A DNA stretch of 64,000 nt, from contig CM059973.1 of NCBI GenBank assembly GCA_030490835.1, positions 62,872,008-62,936,007 of the forward strand. Reading direction: 5' to 3'. Origin of the DNA: Annona cherimola (taxonomy: Eukaryota; Streptophyta; Magnoliopsida; Magnoliales; Annonaceae). The position numbers and the translations under genes are program-made. The notes below the pieces were generated by a model. That model was not told the DNA's origin. It ran no database searches and worked only from the letters and a program-made list of their open reading frames with translations. Positions 44,860 through 58,399 of this stretch are shown here, one piece after another (the first letter of the stretch is position 1; each line of letters starts with the position of its first letter).

Positions 44860-46995
44860 CTTCATATGACCATAGTAGAACATGTTATTCTACTCAGGTC
44901 GAATATTTTTCTCTTTTTTGCCCCCTTTTTACCCCGTTTAGGACATCCACGACTAGATGACATATGGGGATTATTTGTAATAACCCCTATATGGTCTTCT
45001 TGATTTCTCTTCGGCGAGGTATCTTTTAGGTCATCAACTTCAGTGCATATGATCTTTCGAAGTTAATTTAGTTCATGTAATATCTTAGAACTCCCCTCTA
45101 TTGCATGATATAAGAGACGACAGTGTTTAACAGTGATAGCATTGATTAAGTTCCATATGATTAAAATGTCCTCCTATTGGTGTTTCGGCATTAGTCTGAA
45201 CTTAGAAGATTCCAATTGAATACGACTATAAGGAGTTCGCGACATTCATTTCAGTATGAAGTGTTTGGGTACCTCAGTAATCTTTAATTCTTAGAATATT
45301 GCAAATAAATGCCTGCAAATTATTCCAGTAGATTCAAATTGCATACAACTGTATCTTCCACAAGTCTTCATATGGTTGAATTGAACTACTCGAGGTGCTT
45401 GAACATCTTTTGATTTTGCAATATGAAATACTGTGTCTTCACTTTCAGCATCAATTAGTTCAACCTTGAATGCATTGCTTTCCCACATTTCTTGTTGTAT
45501 TTTGTAAAATTGCAATGACTATAAGCATCAAAGAAGACTTCCTCAATGTGGAATGAGGTTGTCCTTTGCAGAACAGCTAGCAAAGTGTGTTTATCTGCAT
45601 CCATTTCATCCTCACATGATCGACTTTTTGCTCGCTCAATGTGATTCAAAAATTCAAGCAAACTTGTCTTTTGAATGACATACTGATCCAAAGATGAATG
45701 AAAACCTTTGCTGCGCTGATTTGTGCACATTCCATGAAATCTATAACGTTTGTGAAACATGGGTACCCACTTTGCTCGTTTGCTGTATCATAGTTGCAAT
45801 CACTTATGATCTGAGAAACCATATTCCTCTAGGATGTTACTCCATTGCATTCAAAATCCTATGGCTAACGTCATTATATACTAATCGGTTGAAGGCTTCT
45901 TGAAATTCATCTATTTGGTTAGCCCTTCTACCCAATTTCTTGGGGACTTTCCTCATAATATGCCATAGATAGTCCTTATGAATAGAGGTTGGAAATACAA
46001 GCTCTATAACAGCTTCAACTGCTACATCTTGGTTAGTAATGATGAACGATGACATCTGTTCAGCCATTGCATCTTTGAACTGTTGGAAAAGCCAAAAAAA
46101 GGAATCGATCGTCTCATCTCCTACCAAGCCCCAACCAAAAAACTGTGGTTTGTTTGTGGTGATTTATTTCGACAAATGGTGCGAAGGGCATGTTGTATTT
46201 GTTGGTTTTATATGCAGTGTCAAAACATAAAATATCTCCAAACGCTTTGAAATCTAGCATTGACCAACCATCAGACCAAAACAATGATTTGAGGGCACCC
46301 TTGCTATCCTTGCAAATTGCAAAGTATATGTCTGAATTGGCATCATGCATTTTTCGGAGGTGATCTATTGCAAGGCCTGCGAGATAAGATCTTGAATGGA
46401 AATTCCAAACATCTTGATGAGTGAAGGATATGTTAGAACCATTGCCTAACTCTCTTACAAGATTATAAGCAGCTGAAGGACCAATGCCAACTTCATTACA
46501 TGCTTTCAAAATTGTGGCAGATTTATTGTCAATTTTTTGATGCATTTTCAAGTGTTGTGACTGAGCTTCATTTAGAAGTTGATGATTGTGTTCCTCCATG
46601 AAATGGGTAACAACCCACAACCCTTCGTGCTTCCTTGAAATCTTCAATCAAGCCATGAAATTGCACCAGATAGAGACTCTTTTTATTTTAATCTTCTTTG
46701 TTGTACGGGAACTTTCTTTATCATTTATGGATGAAATATGTTTGCCTTCACAACAACATGTCATGCGCCTCTAAGTAATCTTTGAACATGATCTTAGTCT
46801 ATGAACTTGTTTGAGTTTGACACTAAAACCCACGGACTTCGCATAGCCCTTGTAGAATTCACGTGCTTGGAGTTCATTTATAAATTCCCGTCCAACAAAT
46901 GGTCGATCCACATCACCAGACTCATCGCCTGTAAGCATAGTACTTGCAACTTCTTCCACACTAGTGTCGAGAGTAACCTCCGTCGGCTTTTTTAA
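44860..46995 (-). pseudogene. FAR1-type MULE transposase (FRS-like), broken
   Basis: N-terminus near 46925: PFVGREFINELQAREFYKGY and GFSVKLKQVH, the start of a FAR1 DNA-binding domain. It continues through shifts to GLWVVTHFMEEHNHQLL (the WRKY-like zinc fold with HNH). Then FWSDGWSMLDFKAFGDILCF, DTAYKTNKYNMPFAPFVEIN and FWLFQQFKDAMAEQMSSFII cover the MULE transposase core; the D of DTAY is one catalytic Asp. A SWIM zinc finger, CGRYSCMQFESTGIICRHLF, lies near 45300-45370, and a basic tail (SRGCPKRGKKGAKKRK) near 44920. At least four stops or frameshifts. It could be a dead host FRS gene, but the neighbouring C48 gene favours a MULE. Confidence 0.82.
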
Positions 46996-49268
46996 TTACT
47001 CAAGGCTCAATATATCAAAAGTTGAAGCATCAACATATTTTGAAATATCATAAACAAGTCCAACACATGGAAAATTATATCAATCATTAAGGCATAATTA
47101 TACACAATCTATAATCAACTAAATCCATTACTATTTTTCTAAATGGTCGTATTTATTGAAATATTAGAGATCTGAAGTTAAGAAAATCTATTAAGAGAGA
47201 ATCCAAGTGCCTTTAGGTCTTTCGTCGATTATCTTCTCATTAAAGGTTCTTCAACAGAGCCACAAGTGCACTTGTTGTTTAGAAGCCTTAGCAACCAAGT
47301 AAGGGAAGCGTCGTTCTCTTGAACCATAGTTCTAGAAAAAATTAAAACATGTGTAAGAATGCAATAAACTATCTAAGACAATTTTATTCAATAATAAATG
47401 ACATTGAACAAATTAACAACAACAACCAAAGTTCATCCAATTACTCAACAAAATGAATCTACTCAACTGAAACAGGTCCTACAGATGCAAATCTTCTCAA
47501 AGTAAATAGATTACTTGTTAACAATTCATAAGAAAACCACATGAGCTTTATTATTCCATTAGATTTATTATCCATCAATAGACTATATTGATTATTATAT
47601 CAATATGAAAATAGAGATTCAAACCCAAGGCAAGAAACTAAATTGTACCCAATAAGAGCTTATAATAGACGAGTCCAAGTTTCTCTTCAAATTCAAATTG
47701 ATATATTTTTATTTTAGATAAAATCTCTTCATCCCAATATATTATTTTCATAATATCTTCTCTTCTTTTTACACCCATTTTTTTCTTATTAGAAAGTGTT
47801 CCATTCGTTCTTGACTCCAAACATTTGTCCATTAATAAAAAAATTCCTATACATAGTTACATGTTGAATGATATTAAGAAAGTAAAATATAGTAAACAGG
47901 AAAATAAATGATTCATACAAACAACCAACAAACACTGGCAATCATGCTGCATAAAAATAAAAAAAAATATTTAGGTGCACATGAACCAAGGAGTGTCATT
48001 TGGTTAAATAGTACTAATTCCAAATTTAATTTTTATAAAAAATTTAAAGTCTTTCCTAGAGTTAATTCTCCAGGTAAATAAGTAACATTGAGATAAGATT
48101 TATCGGCCATGAAGAAGGATATAATCATTTATATTTTTTTAATAAATATCACTTGTTGTTGCTAAACAAGTACAGGCAATAGTCATGCCTTACAATGCAA
48201 AAAGCCCCCTCCGCATGCATAAATAATCGTATATTTAAATTGTATTCCACTAATTATATGTGTGTGTGAGTGACCAAATGAAAGAGAGAGAGCAAGAGAG
48301 AGCCTCGAACCCAAATCAAGTTCTTCCAGCACCCACAGAAGTAGATCTTTAGGCCATATGTATGTGTTTCCAACCCACTGAAATCAACAAAGAAAAATGA
48401 GTTTTTTGGGTTAGGAGACGCCACCCCTTTTTAGAAAAAAATTAGAAAATAGGATGAAATTCAACTAGTCCATGTTTGAGATTCCAAGTAAGTTGCATGG
48501 TAATGCGAAAGGAAGGTCTAAGCACCCCTTTTATTGCCTAAAATGCCATGTGTTTTTTGGATTTCATTTTCTTAAAAATAATTTCATTTTAACAATTTAT
48601 ACATGCTTTATTTCCACATGCGAATACAGATGCATCACCAAGAAAATCTCATTTCCTGATAAGTCCGCAAAATTTAGCAATCTATTTTACAAAAATATGA
48701 ATGACGCATCCACAATTCAATTTCCACACATGAGTATACAATCTTAGTAGAATGTTGCTCTCTATACACAGAAAATTGCATTTACAAGACATAGCAAATA
48801 TGCTATCAAAACAAGATTCCCAACATGGCAATAATTGAATCTAATACAATAAGCACAAGAGTTCTATTCCGTGCATATATAAAATCTAGGTATTTCAGGC
48901 AATAAAAGGCCTGACGGCTCCACTCCGAGAATGCCAAATGAAAATCTTTTATAGAGACTCTGGTGTAGATGTTCCTTCAACTATAAGCAAATTATCAACA
49001 TGAAGAGAGAAAATAAAATGATAGAACACATGAGAAAAGCCAAACGATAAAAGGCAAGACAAAGCCAAATGTTCACCGTCATCAACAAAACACAAAAAAG
49101 GGATACAATTATCCTTCATACAAAAATTATATACTAATAATAGATTCTGATGTGGTCTAAGAAATGACATGATAGGCAGATTAAATGATATCATATATAA
49201 AGTATTGCAATGTCGAAAAATCTTATTGAAAGTAATCAAATCTATAAACATTTGAAGACACTAACTAA
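46996..49268. other. AT-rich intergenic, nothing recognised
   Basis: No conserved protein. A short GA run lies at 48280-48300. The outer end of the MULE should lie here, but I could not find its terminal inverted repeat. Confidence 0.5.
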
Positions 49269-49558
49269 GGGTGTGTTTGGCAATTTGAAAAAGTTGTCAA
49301 GTTAAAACTTTTTAATCTAAAACTTTTCACTCTCCATAATTACTTTTTCTTAATTATTTTTTACACATATTTCTATACAACAACCCTACTTTTCAATCAT
49401 TTCTACACAACTACCAATACAACTAACCTATTTATTTTAAATTTATTCTCTTTATTCTTCATCATTACCCCTACAATATCACATCATTTTCTACTGATTT
49501 GACAACTTTTACATACAAAACTTTTCATCAAAAGTTTTACAACTTCCGAAACACACCC
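49269..49558. mobile_element. Tourist-like MITE (PIF/Harbinger type)
   Basis: 290 bp with terminal inverted repeats GGGTGTGTTTGGCAA and its partner TTCCGAAACACACCC (outer 10 bp exact), flanked by the 3-bp target duplication TAA (49266-49268 and 49559-49561). Inner repeats AAAAGTTGT/ACAACTTTT and AAACTTTT extend the hairpin. Non-coding. Size, ends and TSD fit Tourist elements. Confidence 0.88.
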
Positions 49559-49561
49559 TAA

Positions 49562-50985
49562 ATCTAAGTAGGTTCTATGAACAAAACTGGTTCATCAGGA
49601 GGCAAGCAGGCAACTAACTAAAATCAAGGAAGCAAATTAGAATAACAAGCGTCCGACATATTAGAAATAGGAATTTTAGAAGAAAGAGTATTTACAAATT
49701 TCATTTATATTTGTATGCGAAGATGCTTAGGACCAAAGGTCTTTTCTTTCTTCTTCTTTTGTTTTTTTATCCTCTACGGAAGAATGTAGTTAAGAACAAT
49801 TTATCAATGAAAAGAAGCACCCTGCCCATCGTATACCTTAGGAAGAATAAGTCATAGCATGTACTAATGACCATAGAAAAACCAAGCATATTGCTAATAG
49901 AACTGGATTTAACAACTTTCCTTACACATCATTTTTTTCATGTTGAATGATATAGAGTTATTTTGTCCCACACATTGGTTTTTGCCTCAGTTGTTACACC
50001 TGAAAAAATTGGATTTCATCTCAATGCACTGTACAAGTTCTATTTCTAGACCTGAAAATACATCATCTCACAAAGAAAATCCAGTTTTAGCATAAAGTAT
50101 ACCCAAATCAGCAACCATTTTACGTAAATATGAATTGTGCATCACAAAGGTTCAACAAGAATATGAATGTACACACCTTTTAAAAGAATTTATATCACAA
50201 AGGTTGAGGAAGAATACAAGCATTACTATGTCACAAATATCAAAATCCACGTGCTCTCATTCAACAATTCAAGCAACACATTACATGGATAATAACTTAA
50301 TCTTCTAGATACAAAGGAAAGATCTAAAACAAGTATATCATTGGGCTGAAAGAAAGTGAAGTTGATCTTAAGCACATAATAACACATTATACTTGTCATT
50401 TCTCATTCATTCACACACAACAGTGATGCAAATTCCTTTACACAAGCTCGAATGAACCAAAATTGGATCGGTGGGGATACAAGAGTAGTAATGAAGAATT
50501 TCAAAGTCAATTAAAGACTAGTCTATTTACAGATGTCTAGGAAATGAGGTAGAGCCATTCACAAATTGTTCAAAATCAGATTTGTATAGTAAATACAAAA
50601 CCAACAGGTCATGAGACTGAGATTGGGTAAAACATGTCAAGTAAGCTCCATGGACCCTTTTCATGGCTTAAAACCATGCAAATTAGATCAGAAACCTAGT
50701 CACTCCAAGCTATTTAAATAGATGTGAACTCAGATGTGCAAATAGAAATAAGAAGGTAAAAAAGTAAGACAGTTACATGCATTCTATTCAAATAATTCAA
50801 TCCATGCATTCAAGTATGATATCTTTTTACATTTGCATGCATAAGCTTATACAAACTGTTAGCTTCTTTATTGATAAGGAAAGGGGTGAACAGAAAAAGG
50901 ACAGGATTACTGCTGCGGTAGGGGAGGAATTGAAAGTGATTATGATCTAATCTATTTTCTCAATGATGCGATAATGATGAGGAGC
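49562..50985. other. AT-rich intergenic, nothing recognised
   Basis: No motif-bearing frame on either strand. Confidence 0.5.
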
Positions 50986-51180
50986 CCATTTTGTCAACTG
51001 TTGGGACTCTCATAAATGATATCAATGAGTTTAAAAAAAGATTTCAATTGGTGAAGTACCTACATGTGTTAAGATCAAGAAATCAAGTGGCTTATAATCT
51101 GGCATCATTAGTGTTACTTGAAGTAGACTCATGTTGTAAATTTTTTCATATAGACTGTATTAACTCTTTTTTGGAATAAA
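50986..51180 (+). pseudogene. 3' end of a LINE: RNase H-like tail
   Basis: Reads GTLINDINEFKKRFQLVKYL, then HVLRSRNQVAYNLASLVLLE and ends INSFLE-stop. The H-V-x-R-x-x-N-x-V-A-x-x-L-A pattern is the C-terminal part of the RNase H domain found at the end of many plant L1-type LINEs and in host genes captured from them. AATAAA-like text follows at 51174-51205. No upstream reverse transcriptase is visible, consistent with a 5'-truncated insertion. Confidence 0.65.
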
Positions 51181-52329
51181 AATTTGATCCCAATAAAAAA
51201 ATCAACAAAAAATAGTTCTAAGCACCTTAAATGAGAAAGAAAAATTGTACATCATCTGGTACAATTCATTCCAATTTTTCTCCAATGGCTTTAGTTGCAA
51301 TTTTAATTGGCAATCAAGGAAGTCTAAATGATAAAATTATAACATGATTACTCAACTAACATATCTGATCTGTTAAATTCAATTCACAGTTCAACCCAAG
51401 GAGTTTGCATGCTTCAACATTCATAACTTATTGCTTCAACAAAAGTGTGGCCTAAAGTCAAACCAAAATGGAATTCCTAAATCATTCAACATCCATATTC
51501 TGTACCTTTAATAAAATCTAGGAAATCAAATTCTGGATTACTGATAAATAAACTTGATTTCAAAATCAACAATTCATACCCCTGAGAATAAGGTGCTCTA
51601 TCATTCTTTTTAACATGCCATGAAATTTATCAATCAAAAATTGAAATCACAAATTTGGTCCCAAACAGTTTAAATCCATATGATAGTCTGCGTGTTACTG
51701 CACATGTGCCCTTAAATTGCTAAAACCATTCAAATGCACAACTTGACTTCTCAATATGGCTAAACATTCATATAATTTAAACAAAATAAAATATTCATAC
51801 CACAACCTCAAATTGACATGAAAATTCATTAACGCAAACAACTTCATCAAATTCACAAGTTTTGCATGGTTTCTTAATTATACATTTCCAAATAACAACA
51901 ACATGCTCAACACACCATCTACAACAAAACCTACGTGTCCAAAAATCAATATCCAAATACATATTACATCAAGCTCATCTAAATGTAAGTAAAAGCTAAA
52001 CAAGCTTAAACCCTTGGCCCGAATGTAGTATACCCTTTTCCATATGTGTTTTCTTTTTGAATCAATCAATAAAGAAATTAACTATATATAAATATACACA
52101 TAATTCAATAACATCAATACCTTCCATACTGAATCTTGCATAAAAATTTGGCATACAAAAATTCATAACAACCTTCAATAGTAAGTTTATATTTATACTA
52201 AATACATAGAACATTTAACATTCATATAAATTAACATTCAACATCATTCGATCAAGCGACTATTTAAATGAACTAACTGACATTCAATAGCCTACATAAT
52301 ATTCAGTTGAGCTAATATTCAGTATAGAT
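51181..52329. other. AT-rich intergenic, nothing recognised
   Basis: No supported gene on either strand. Confidence 0.5.
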
Positions 52330-52981
52330 ATTGTAGAGAGCTAAGAAGGGGCTTATGCAATGAAGCTACGGGTCCAAACCACTCATAGAGAAGAGGATCA
52401 CCTAATGTTTGGTAGATGGAAGTCGGAGATGGGGATGGGGATGGGGACAGGGATTTTATAAGAAAGTTTTAGGATGTAAGAAGCAAAGAAATGCAGGGGA
52501 GAAGGGTGACTAGGACAGTGGTTAAATGAAATAACAGAAGGAGAAAGAACCTTGGATTTGGGGGAGAGGAGAAAGACAAAGGGAGAGAATTAGATGCCTG
52601 TAATAGTGAATGATCGATTGGAAGGGAGACCATCAGGGGGTAAGAGAAGAGAGAGGCAAGGCTTTTAGGAGAGGGAAACAAAACCTATAAATGGAGGTAG
52701 TCAGGAAACACTAATCAAGTGGCTGAATTGCATACTAGAGAGGGACAAAAAGATGCAGGGAGCTCGGCAACAGGAGAGGGAGTCGAGGGGAGCTCGACGA
52801 CTAGAGAGGAGAGAGTCAAGGAGAGCTCGGAGAGCAAAGAGGAATAGAGATTTGGGGGCAGCTCGGCGATTGGTGAGCTCGAGCAGGAAAGAGAGAGGAG
52901 ATGGCTAGGGCACCTAATTCAGAAGAGAGGGGACAAATGGATTCTCGCCTACGCATATGGGAGCAGCCTTCCTTTGATGCC
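52330..52981. repeat. Purine-rich low-complexity region
   Basis: GGGGAT repeats at 52428-52450 and a GAGCTCG(A/G)CGA...GAGAGGAG motif repeated at about 52760-52890. On the minus strand it reads as CT-rich sequence like a plant 5' leader, comparable to 930-1150. The solo LTR cut this region at 52981/54604. No coding sequence confirmed. Confidence 0.45.
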
Positions 52982-54603
52982 TGATAACTCATAAAAATGA
53001 GAGTAATCATGGCCTATTTCAGACTGGATTTGTGCGTTAGTCCAAGATATTAGGCATAGTTTGCATCAATTTAGCTTAATTTTCACTCACTTTGCATTTT
53101 AGGAGCATTATTTGGTTTTTATGCATTTTAAGCATAAATTAGGCATTTTTAGTCCATTTATTTAGTTTATTCATTTTTTGCAGGAAGGATGGGCAATATG
53201 AAGGCATGCAGGCGAGTGGAATGTAGATCGAGACCAAGTCACAAGGCATATGGATGGAGCCCAGGCGCCGACCAGTAGTGCCTAGGTGCCACCCTATGTG
53301 CTCTTGCCAGAACCCCAGCACAATCCAGCAAACAAACAACTTCCAGTGAGTTGGCGCCTAGGCGCCACTTCATCAACATACAGTCAAGTTCAAAAGGGTT
53401 TTGAGGTCAGCAAACACAATAGCTTCTAGGGAGTTGGTGCCTAGGCACCAGCCAGGGGCGCCTAGGTGCCAAGGCAATGAATTTCTAAGGTTTCCAGGAA
53501 GGCTCTAAGTTACCCAACACACAGAGAGTTGGCGCCTAGATTCCAATACGCGTACGTATGCGCATATTTCTGTGTGTGTATTGCGTAACTCGACTTATAA
53601 ATAGGATCTAAGGGTTTGCGCATGAGGGGACGACCTGGAGAGAGCCTGGAACTGGATTACACAGCCAAAGAAAGACGAAAACGAGATTAAAGCATAGATT
53701 GAAGAGAGGATTCGACTCCATTAGTGGAAATTACCGGAAAACTAGTTTTCTCTTTATCTTTCTATTTTTCTTTCTCTGCTTTTCTGGACACTACAATAAT
53801 GGATTTAAAGGATTTTATGATCATGTCTTTGAACTAAACTTCCTTTAGATGGATAGTTTGGATGAATTGACATCTAATTACATTGCATTGGTTCTTTGAA
53901 ATTTCAGGAATGAATATTTGATTTTTCTATATGATTGTGTGTGATTTACCTTTGGACACATGGTTTAATGCTTTTTACAAGATTAACTACCTTGTAAGAT
54001 GATTTAATTGCTTGATTTATCCTTGGAAAAGGAAAATCTCTGCTAGATCCGTGTGTAGGGCATAGGTTTCCTCTTGGTTAAGGGGAGTTGTTTAACGGAT
54101 AGGAATATACTATTAAACCCTGTGTAGTCAATAAACAGGTTATGAACTTATCAATTTTACTTTGTTTAATGACATGGGAACATAGCAATTGAATAGGGCG
54201 TAATTAGCTTTATATAGTGTTGGAAGATATATATATATATATATATAAAGATTATTGAACCTGGGCTAGTAAATCCATGCACAATCCAATGAAAAAGAAC
54301 CAATGCAATATAATTTAGATTCAAGGATTCCGAGCTATCCATCTGCCATCCCTGATTGATAAACCCTTTTTTAATATTCCAGCGATCCTGTGAACTCTAC
54401 TCTGATTTCTTGTTGCATTTGTTAGCTTTAGTTTTAAATTCAAACTCAGAATTCTCTACCCATCGAAAGCAGTTAAACTGATTAATAATTCTGGTTAAAC
54501 AATTTCTTGTGAGAACGATACTCTACTCACTCTTTATTACTTTATTCGATATGTATACTTGCGTAAAAAGCGAGCATTTTATAGACATATACGCAGCTCG
54601 TCA
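52982..54603 (+). mobile_element. Solo LTR of the Athila-like family
   Basis: 1,622 bp, starting TGATAACTCAT and ending GCTCGTCA, the reverse orientation of the LTRs at 24189 and 34520. Perfect TSD atgcc at 52977-52981 and 54604-54608. TATAAATAG lies at 53596-53604. Upstream, GGCGCCTAGGCGCC-type sites occur near 53275, 53343, 53433, 53455 and 53528. A (TA)n run lies at 54230-54247. No internal sequence remains. Confidence 0.95.
53265..53604 (+). promoter_or_regulatory. U3 promoter of the solo LTR
   Basis: TATAAATAG at 53596-53604, preceded at 53265-53540 by five palindromic GGCGCCTAGGCGCC-like sites in varying decay. Only that near 53343 is close to complete. Same design as the other two LTRs of this family. 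Confidence 0.6.
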
Positions 54604-56479
54604 ATGCCTCCTCCCTAATTTTTTCCATTTCCAAAAATATTCCATACAATCCAGACCATCCAACAAAAATAGATGGTTGATAGGCAACTTCCTACAAAAA
54701 AATCCTAGGAACAGCTTACCATGGGTTGGCTCCCAAAAAGAATGATGGGGGAAGTATGAATGTGATAATGAAATTGAACTTTGGGAAGATAGGATAGGTG
54801 GTCGGATGAGGATAGAGTTTAGGAGAGATGAGAATATGGTGAAAGACAGAGAAGTGAGTTTGAAAAGGTTTGCAAAGAGGAAATTCGAGATTTAAAAACC
54901 ATACTTGGGCTGATTTACTTAGCCTGTGTGATGACTTTAACGATTTCTTTCAACTCAATCATACATAATAACATGCCCCACGTGTGATTCCAACTGTGCA
55001 TATTTTAAGCAAGTTGTTTACAAGAATATCTTTTAATAATGTTCATCTAATTGCACAAGTGAAGTACAAATAAAGGCCAAGCCATTTTTACTACAAGCGC
55101 TCTCATTGGTCCATGCAACCAAGGCCACCCTTCTTTCTATCTTTCAAATTGGCTTAACACATGCCTTTTCGATGTTCAAAATATCACAATTTAATCAATG
55201 AATCCAAATAAAAGAGTTGTAGAGCGAGAGAAACTCGTTGTTCTAATGAGGTTCCTTTGGATGCTTCAATCGTTGCACGTCACTTCTTGAAAAGCGGAAA
55301 TTCCGAAGTGGTATCGTAGACATTAGCTCAACTATTCAAAAATTCATAGATCATGCTATTGTGTCAATTATATACCTCACATACAAAGCATTTTCATACT
55401 CAAAATATTGATTAAATCCTGTCATAAGCTCAATTAAGTGTAAGTTCTTATATTCATGCGTTATGTGTGTAATTAGGTGAATCAAGCATAGAATTGATGT
55501 AAAGATTATAGAATTAGAACCGAAGAAGGAAAACACTTTTAAGAATGAGAATTAAAGTGTACAATGGAGAGAAAGTAGAGATGAAAATATGCTAAAACAT
55601 GTTATGGAAGTTTCGACATGATTCGAAGTGTGCAGGTAAAGAAACCAACAAAAATGAAGTAGAAAATCATACTCCGGGGATGAACATAGTTTGAAACATG
55701 TTTCCCTCACAGTTCAAACTATCCCCTTGGGAATTAGCATATGCACGTTGTTTTTGTACAATTTTGCATAACTTCTAAGAGGAAACTATTCAAGCATTTG
55801 TAGTATACAAATTTGGGAATCTTTGGATTTTTTTATGCAATTCTTGGAGGCTAAAGCTTGGAGAAAGTGAGTAGCTGAGAAAAGAAGAAATAGGATACAA
55901 GTTGGTGTGAGAGATTTAAGACATCATTGAAGAATCCAATAATAAGCTTTCAATTTCTTATTCTTTTTTTATTATCTTAGTTAGTGATGAGTACTTGTAA
56001 TGATATCATTTTGTTGTGTAAATTGATCCAAACCGTGCCTAACTAAACCTCTTATTTAGGGGTTTAGGGATGCAATATGTAATAATATGCATGGATAACA
56101 TGATTTTGCTTGTTTATGAAAGATGGTTTATTTTAATTTAATATCTTGTAGTTTTAATGCTTCATTAGTGTACAAGCCTACATTTTGGTAAGATTTCATG
56201 TATTAGGTAAAGGAATCGAATGACGAAAGTCTAATATAAGATAATTAAGATATTAAACCTAGGACTTTAGACTCAGAAAATATGCAAAACACTCTTGAGG
56301 AATTTTATGAACTATCACATTACTTAATGAATTCTAATTAACATAATCATATGAAAATAGGTAATTATGAAAATTAGAGTGCATCTTCCATGCCTTCAAA
56401 GAGGATGTAAAAATAAATTAGACTTTGCCCTCTTTTAATATAAATTATCTAGATTTAATAGACAAGTTAATCAGTTGTT
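54604..56479. other. Intergenic, nothing recognised
   Basis: 54604-54900 is the right half of the region cut by the solo LTR. The rest is AT-rich without supported frames. Confidence 0.45.
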
Positions 56480-58140
56480 ACAGAAAAGTCACAGTTGAAA
56501 CCTTAGATCGTACTAACATGTGTGTTGCAATGTCTTAAGATGAAACTTTTCAAATGCAAATCATGACAGATCAAGTTGCAAAGTCAAGTCAACTCAGGCA
56601 TCGACTTAGGTGAAGTCAATATCATAACCAAGTCGACTCCAATATCGACTTCGACAGGCATTTTCTAGTTAGATCTAAAATTGTAGACGCGTAAGCAGAT
56701 GAAGTCACCACCGAAGTTAACTTCACATGCGACTTGGGTCAAGTCACAACCCAAGTAGACTTAGCGTGTGACTTAGGCTGCAAAGGAGAATCTAGAGAAG
56801 CCAAGTCAGATCCCAAGTCGACCCCGAAGTACGATTAGGTGAATTCCTAAATGAAGTTGACTCAGAAACGCAACTTTGGCAACAAAGATTTTAAATTGAA
56901 GAATTTTAAAGTTCAAAACATATAACAGGTATTGAAGTTGCATACCTAAGTTGACTTCATACATGACTTGGGTCAGGTTACTAGTCAAGTCGACCCCAAT
57001 ATTTTACTTAGACACATAGAACTCGAGAACCCATAGAATTAAGTTCGAAGACCATCAAATGGAGCTCAAGCAATATATATCCTTGAATAATCAAGACAAA
57101 GGGTAAAAATTGAGGATTGAAATTAAGAAAAAGTAAAGACTCAAGAAGAAAAAGACTATCTTAAGCTTAAGAATACTAAGTTAAAGGGAGCTGAAACATG
57201 AAGATATAAGAGTACAAATACCAAAGGATTCAACTCGTGAAGATCTAAAGTTGACTTCAATTGTGATTTAGTCAAGTCTCAAACCAAGTTGACCCTAATT
57301 TGGAACTTGAAGCTATGAATCAAGTAGAAATTTCAAAGGGAAGAAATCCAGAGACCAAAGCAACAACCTAAGTCGACTTCAACCTACGACTTGGGTAAAG
57401 TTGTACCCGAAGTTGACTCTAGGTGGGACTTGGATCATAATGGCCGAAATATTCAAACATTAGCGCATTAAATGCGAGCTATGCTCCCTCCAATATTTAA
57501 AATAACTCCACTATTTAAAGTAAGTCAATGGAGTTATGAGGATTAGCTAGAACATTCATTGAGGTTTCTTCTTCCTCTTACAAGAAATGAAGTGACCATT
57601 AATTGCTTTATCGAGAAGAACTCTACTATTCATTGCAAGAGCTGCAACAGTTTAAAATTTCCAAGCCTCCATGAGTTCTTCCTATGTGTTGAGTCTTTTC
57701 TGCACAACTTGTAACGTGTAGAATCTCTGTATAATTCATTTTATTGTATTGTTGTTTAGCATGATGTTGGGGACCAAGGTCGAGTAAAAATAAGTAGTGC
57801 ACGATTGGAGTGAGGCTCACCATCTATTTGTGTTGTGATTGCAACGGCCCCCTAGAGATATAATATATGAGAGAACAAGAACTCTAGGTGTATCTCTGAT
57901 TGATATAGTGGAACCCAAGATATAATGGTGTATTTTTGGAAGAGTGGAGTAGGGAGAATTGCCCTGAATTACTATAATTTTTATGTCTACTATTTGCTAC
58001 TTTATTTGCTCTACTACTCTCCAAATTTTCATTCAAGGGGATATAACTTACAGGAGTTAATTTTTATACATTAAAAGAATTTTAAAAAACCCAATTCACC
58101 CCTTCCCTCTTGGGTTTTTCTCCAAACTTGAGATCAACAC
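56480..58140 (+). mobile_element. Solo LTR of the Copia family, plus strand, old
   Basis: The right end (CCCAATTCACCCCTTCC, then CTTGGG, ending GAGATCAACA at 58140) is the reverse complement of the starts of the LTRs at 1780, 6736 and 12412. The block at 57840-57980 matches their U5-side block. CTACTAACATG-like text near 56510 aligns with U3 of the 1780 LTR, but further left the match fades, so the left border is approximate and no TSD could be fixed. Palindromes (56580-57430) are decayed to AGTCGACTC, ATCGACTTCGA and similar. GCGCATTAAATGCG at 57463-57476 is kept. Confidence 0.8.
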
Positions 58141-58399
58141 TTAGTTTATTCATAGTGTGTCAAACCATCCACTTAGAATTTTACTAAGTAGGTTGTAGAA
58201 AAGTTTTTTGTGGTTGATCTTGAAATCAATCAGTCTTTTGGGCAGATAGTGAAAGAGCATTAGGAATAAGAAGTGCGAACAAGTCAAGAATAAGCATCAT
58301 TAGCGAATGATAGAAGAAACTAGCAGCAACAAGAGAAGCGGTAGGAATAGACTAAGGGTTAGGTTTAAAAAAATGAACCACTAAGGAGGATCTGCTTGA
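58141..58399. other. Short spacer before the Gag relic
   Basis: Probably the Gag N-terminal or 5' region of the plus-strand Athila-like relic, too decayed to read. Confidence 0.4.

Noticed and set aside
44860..46995. Functional FRS transcription-factor gene
   Set aside because: Too many stops and frameshifts, and a neighbouring Ulp1-like relic supports a MULE origin.
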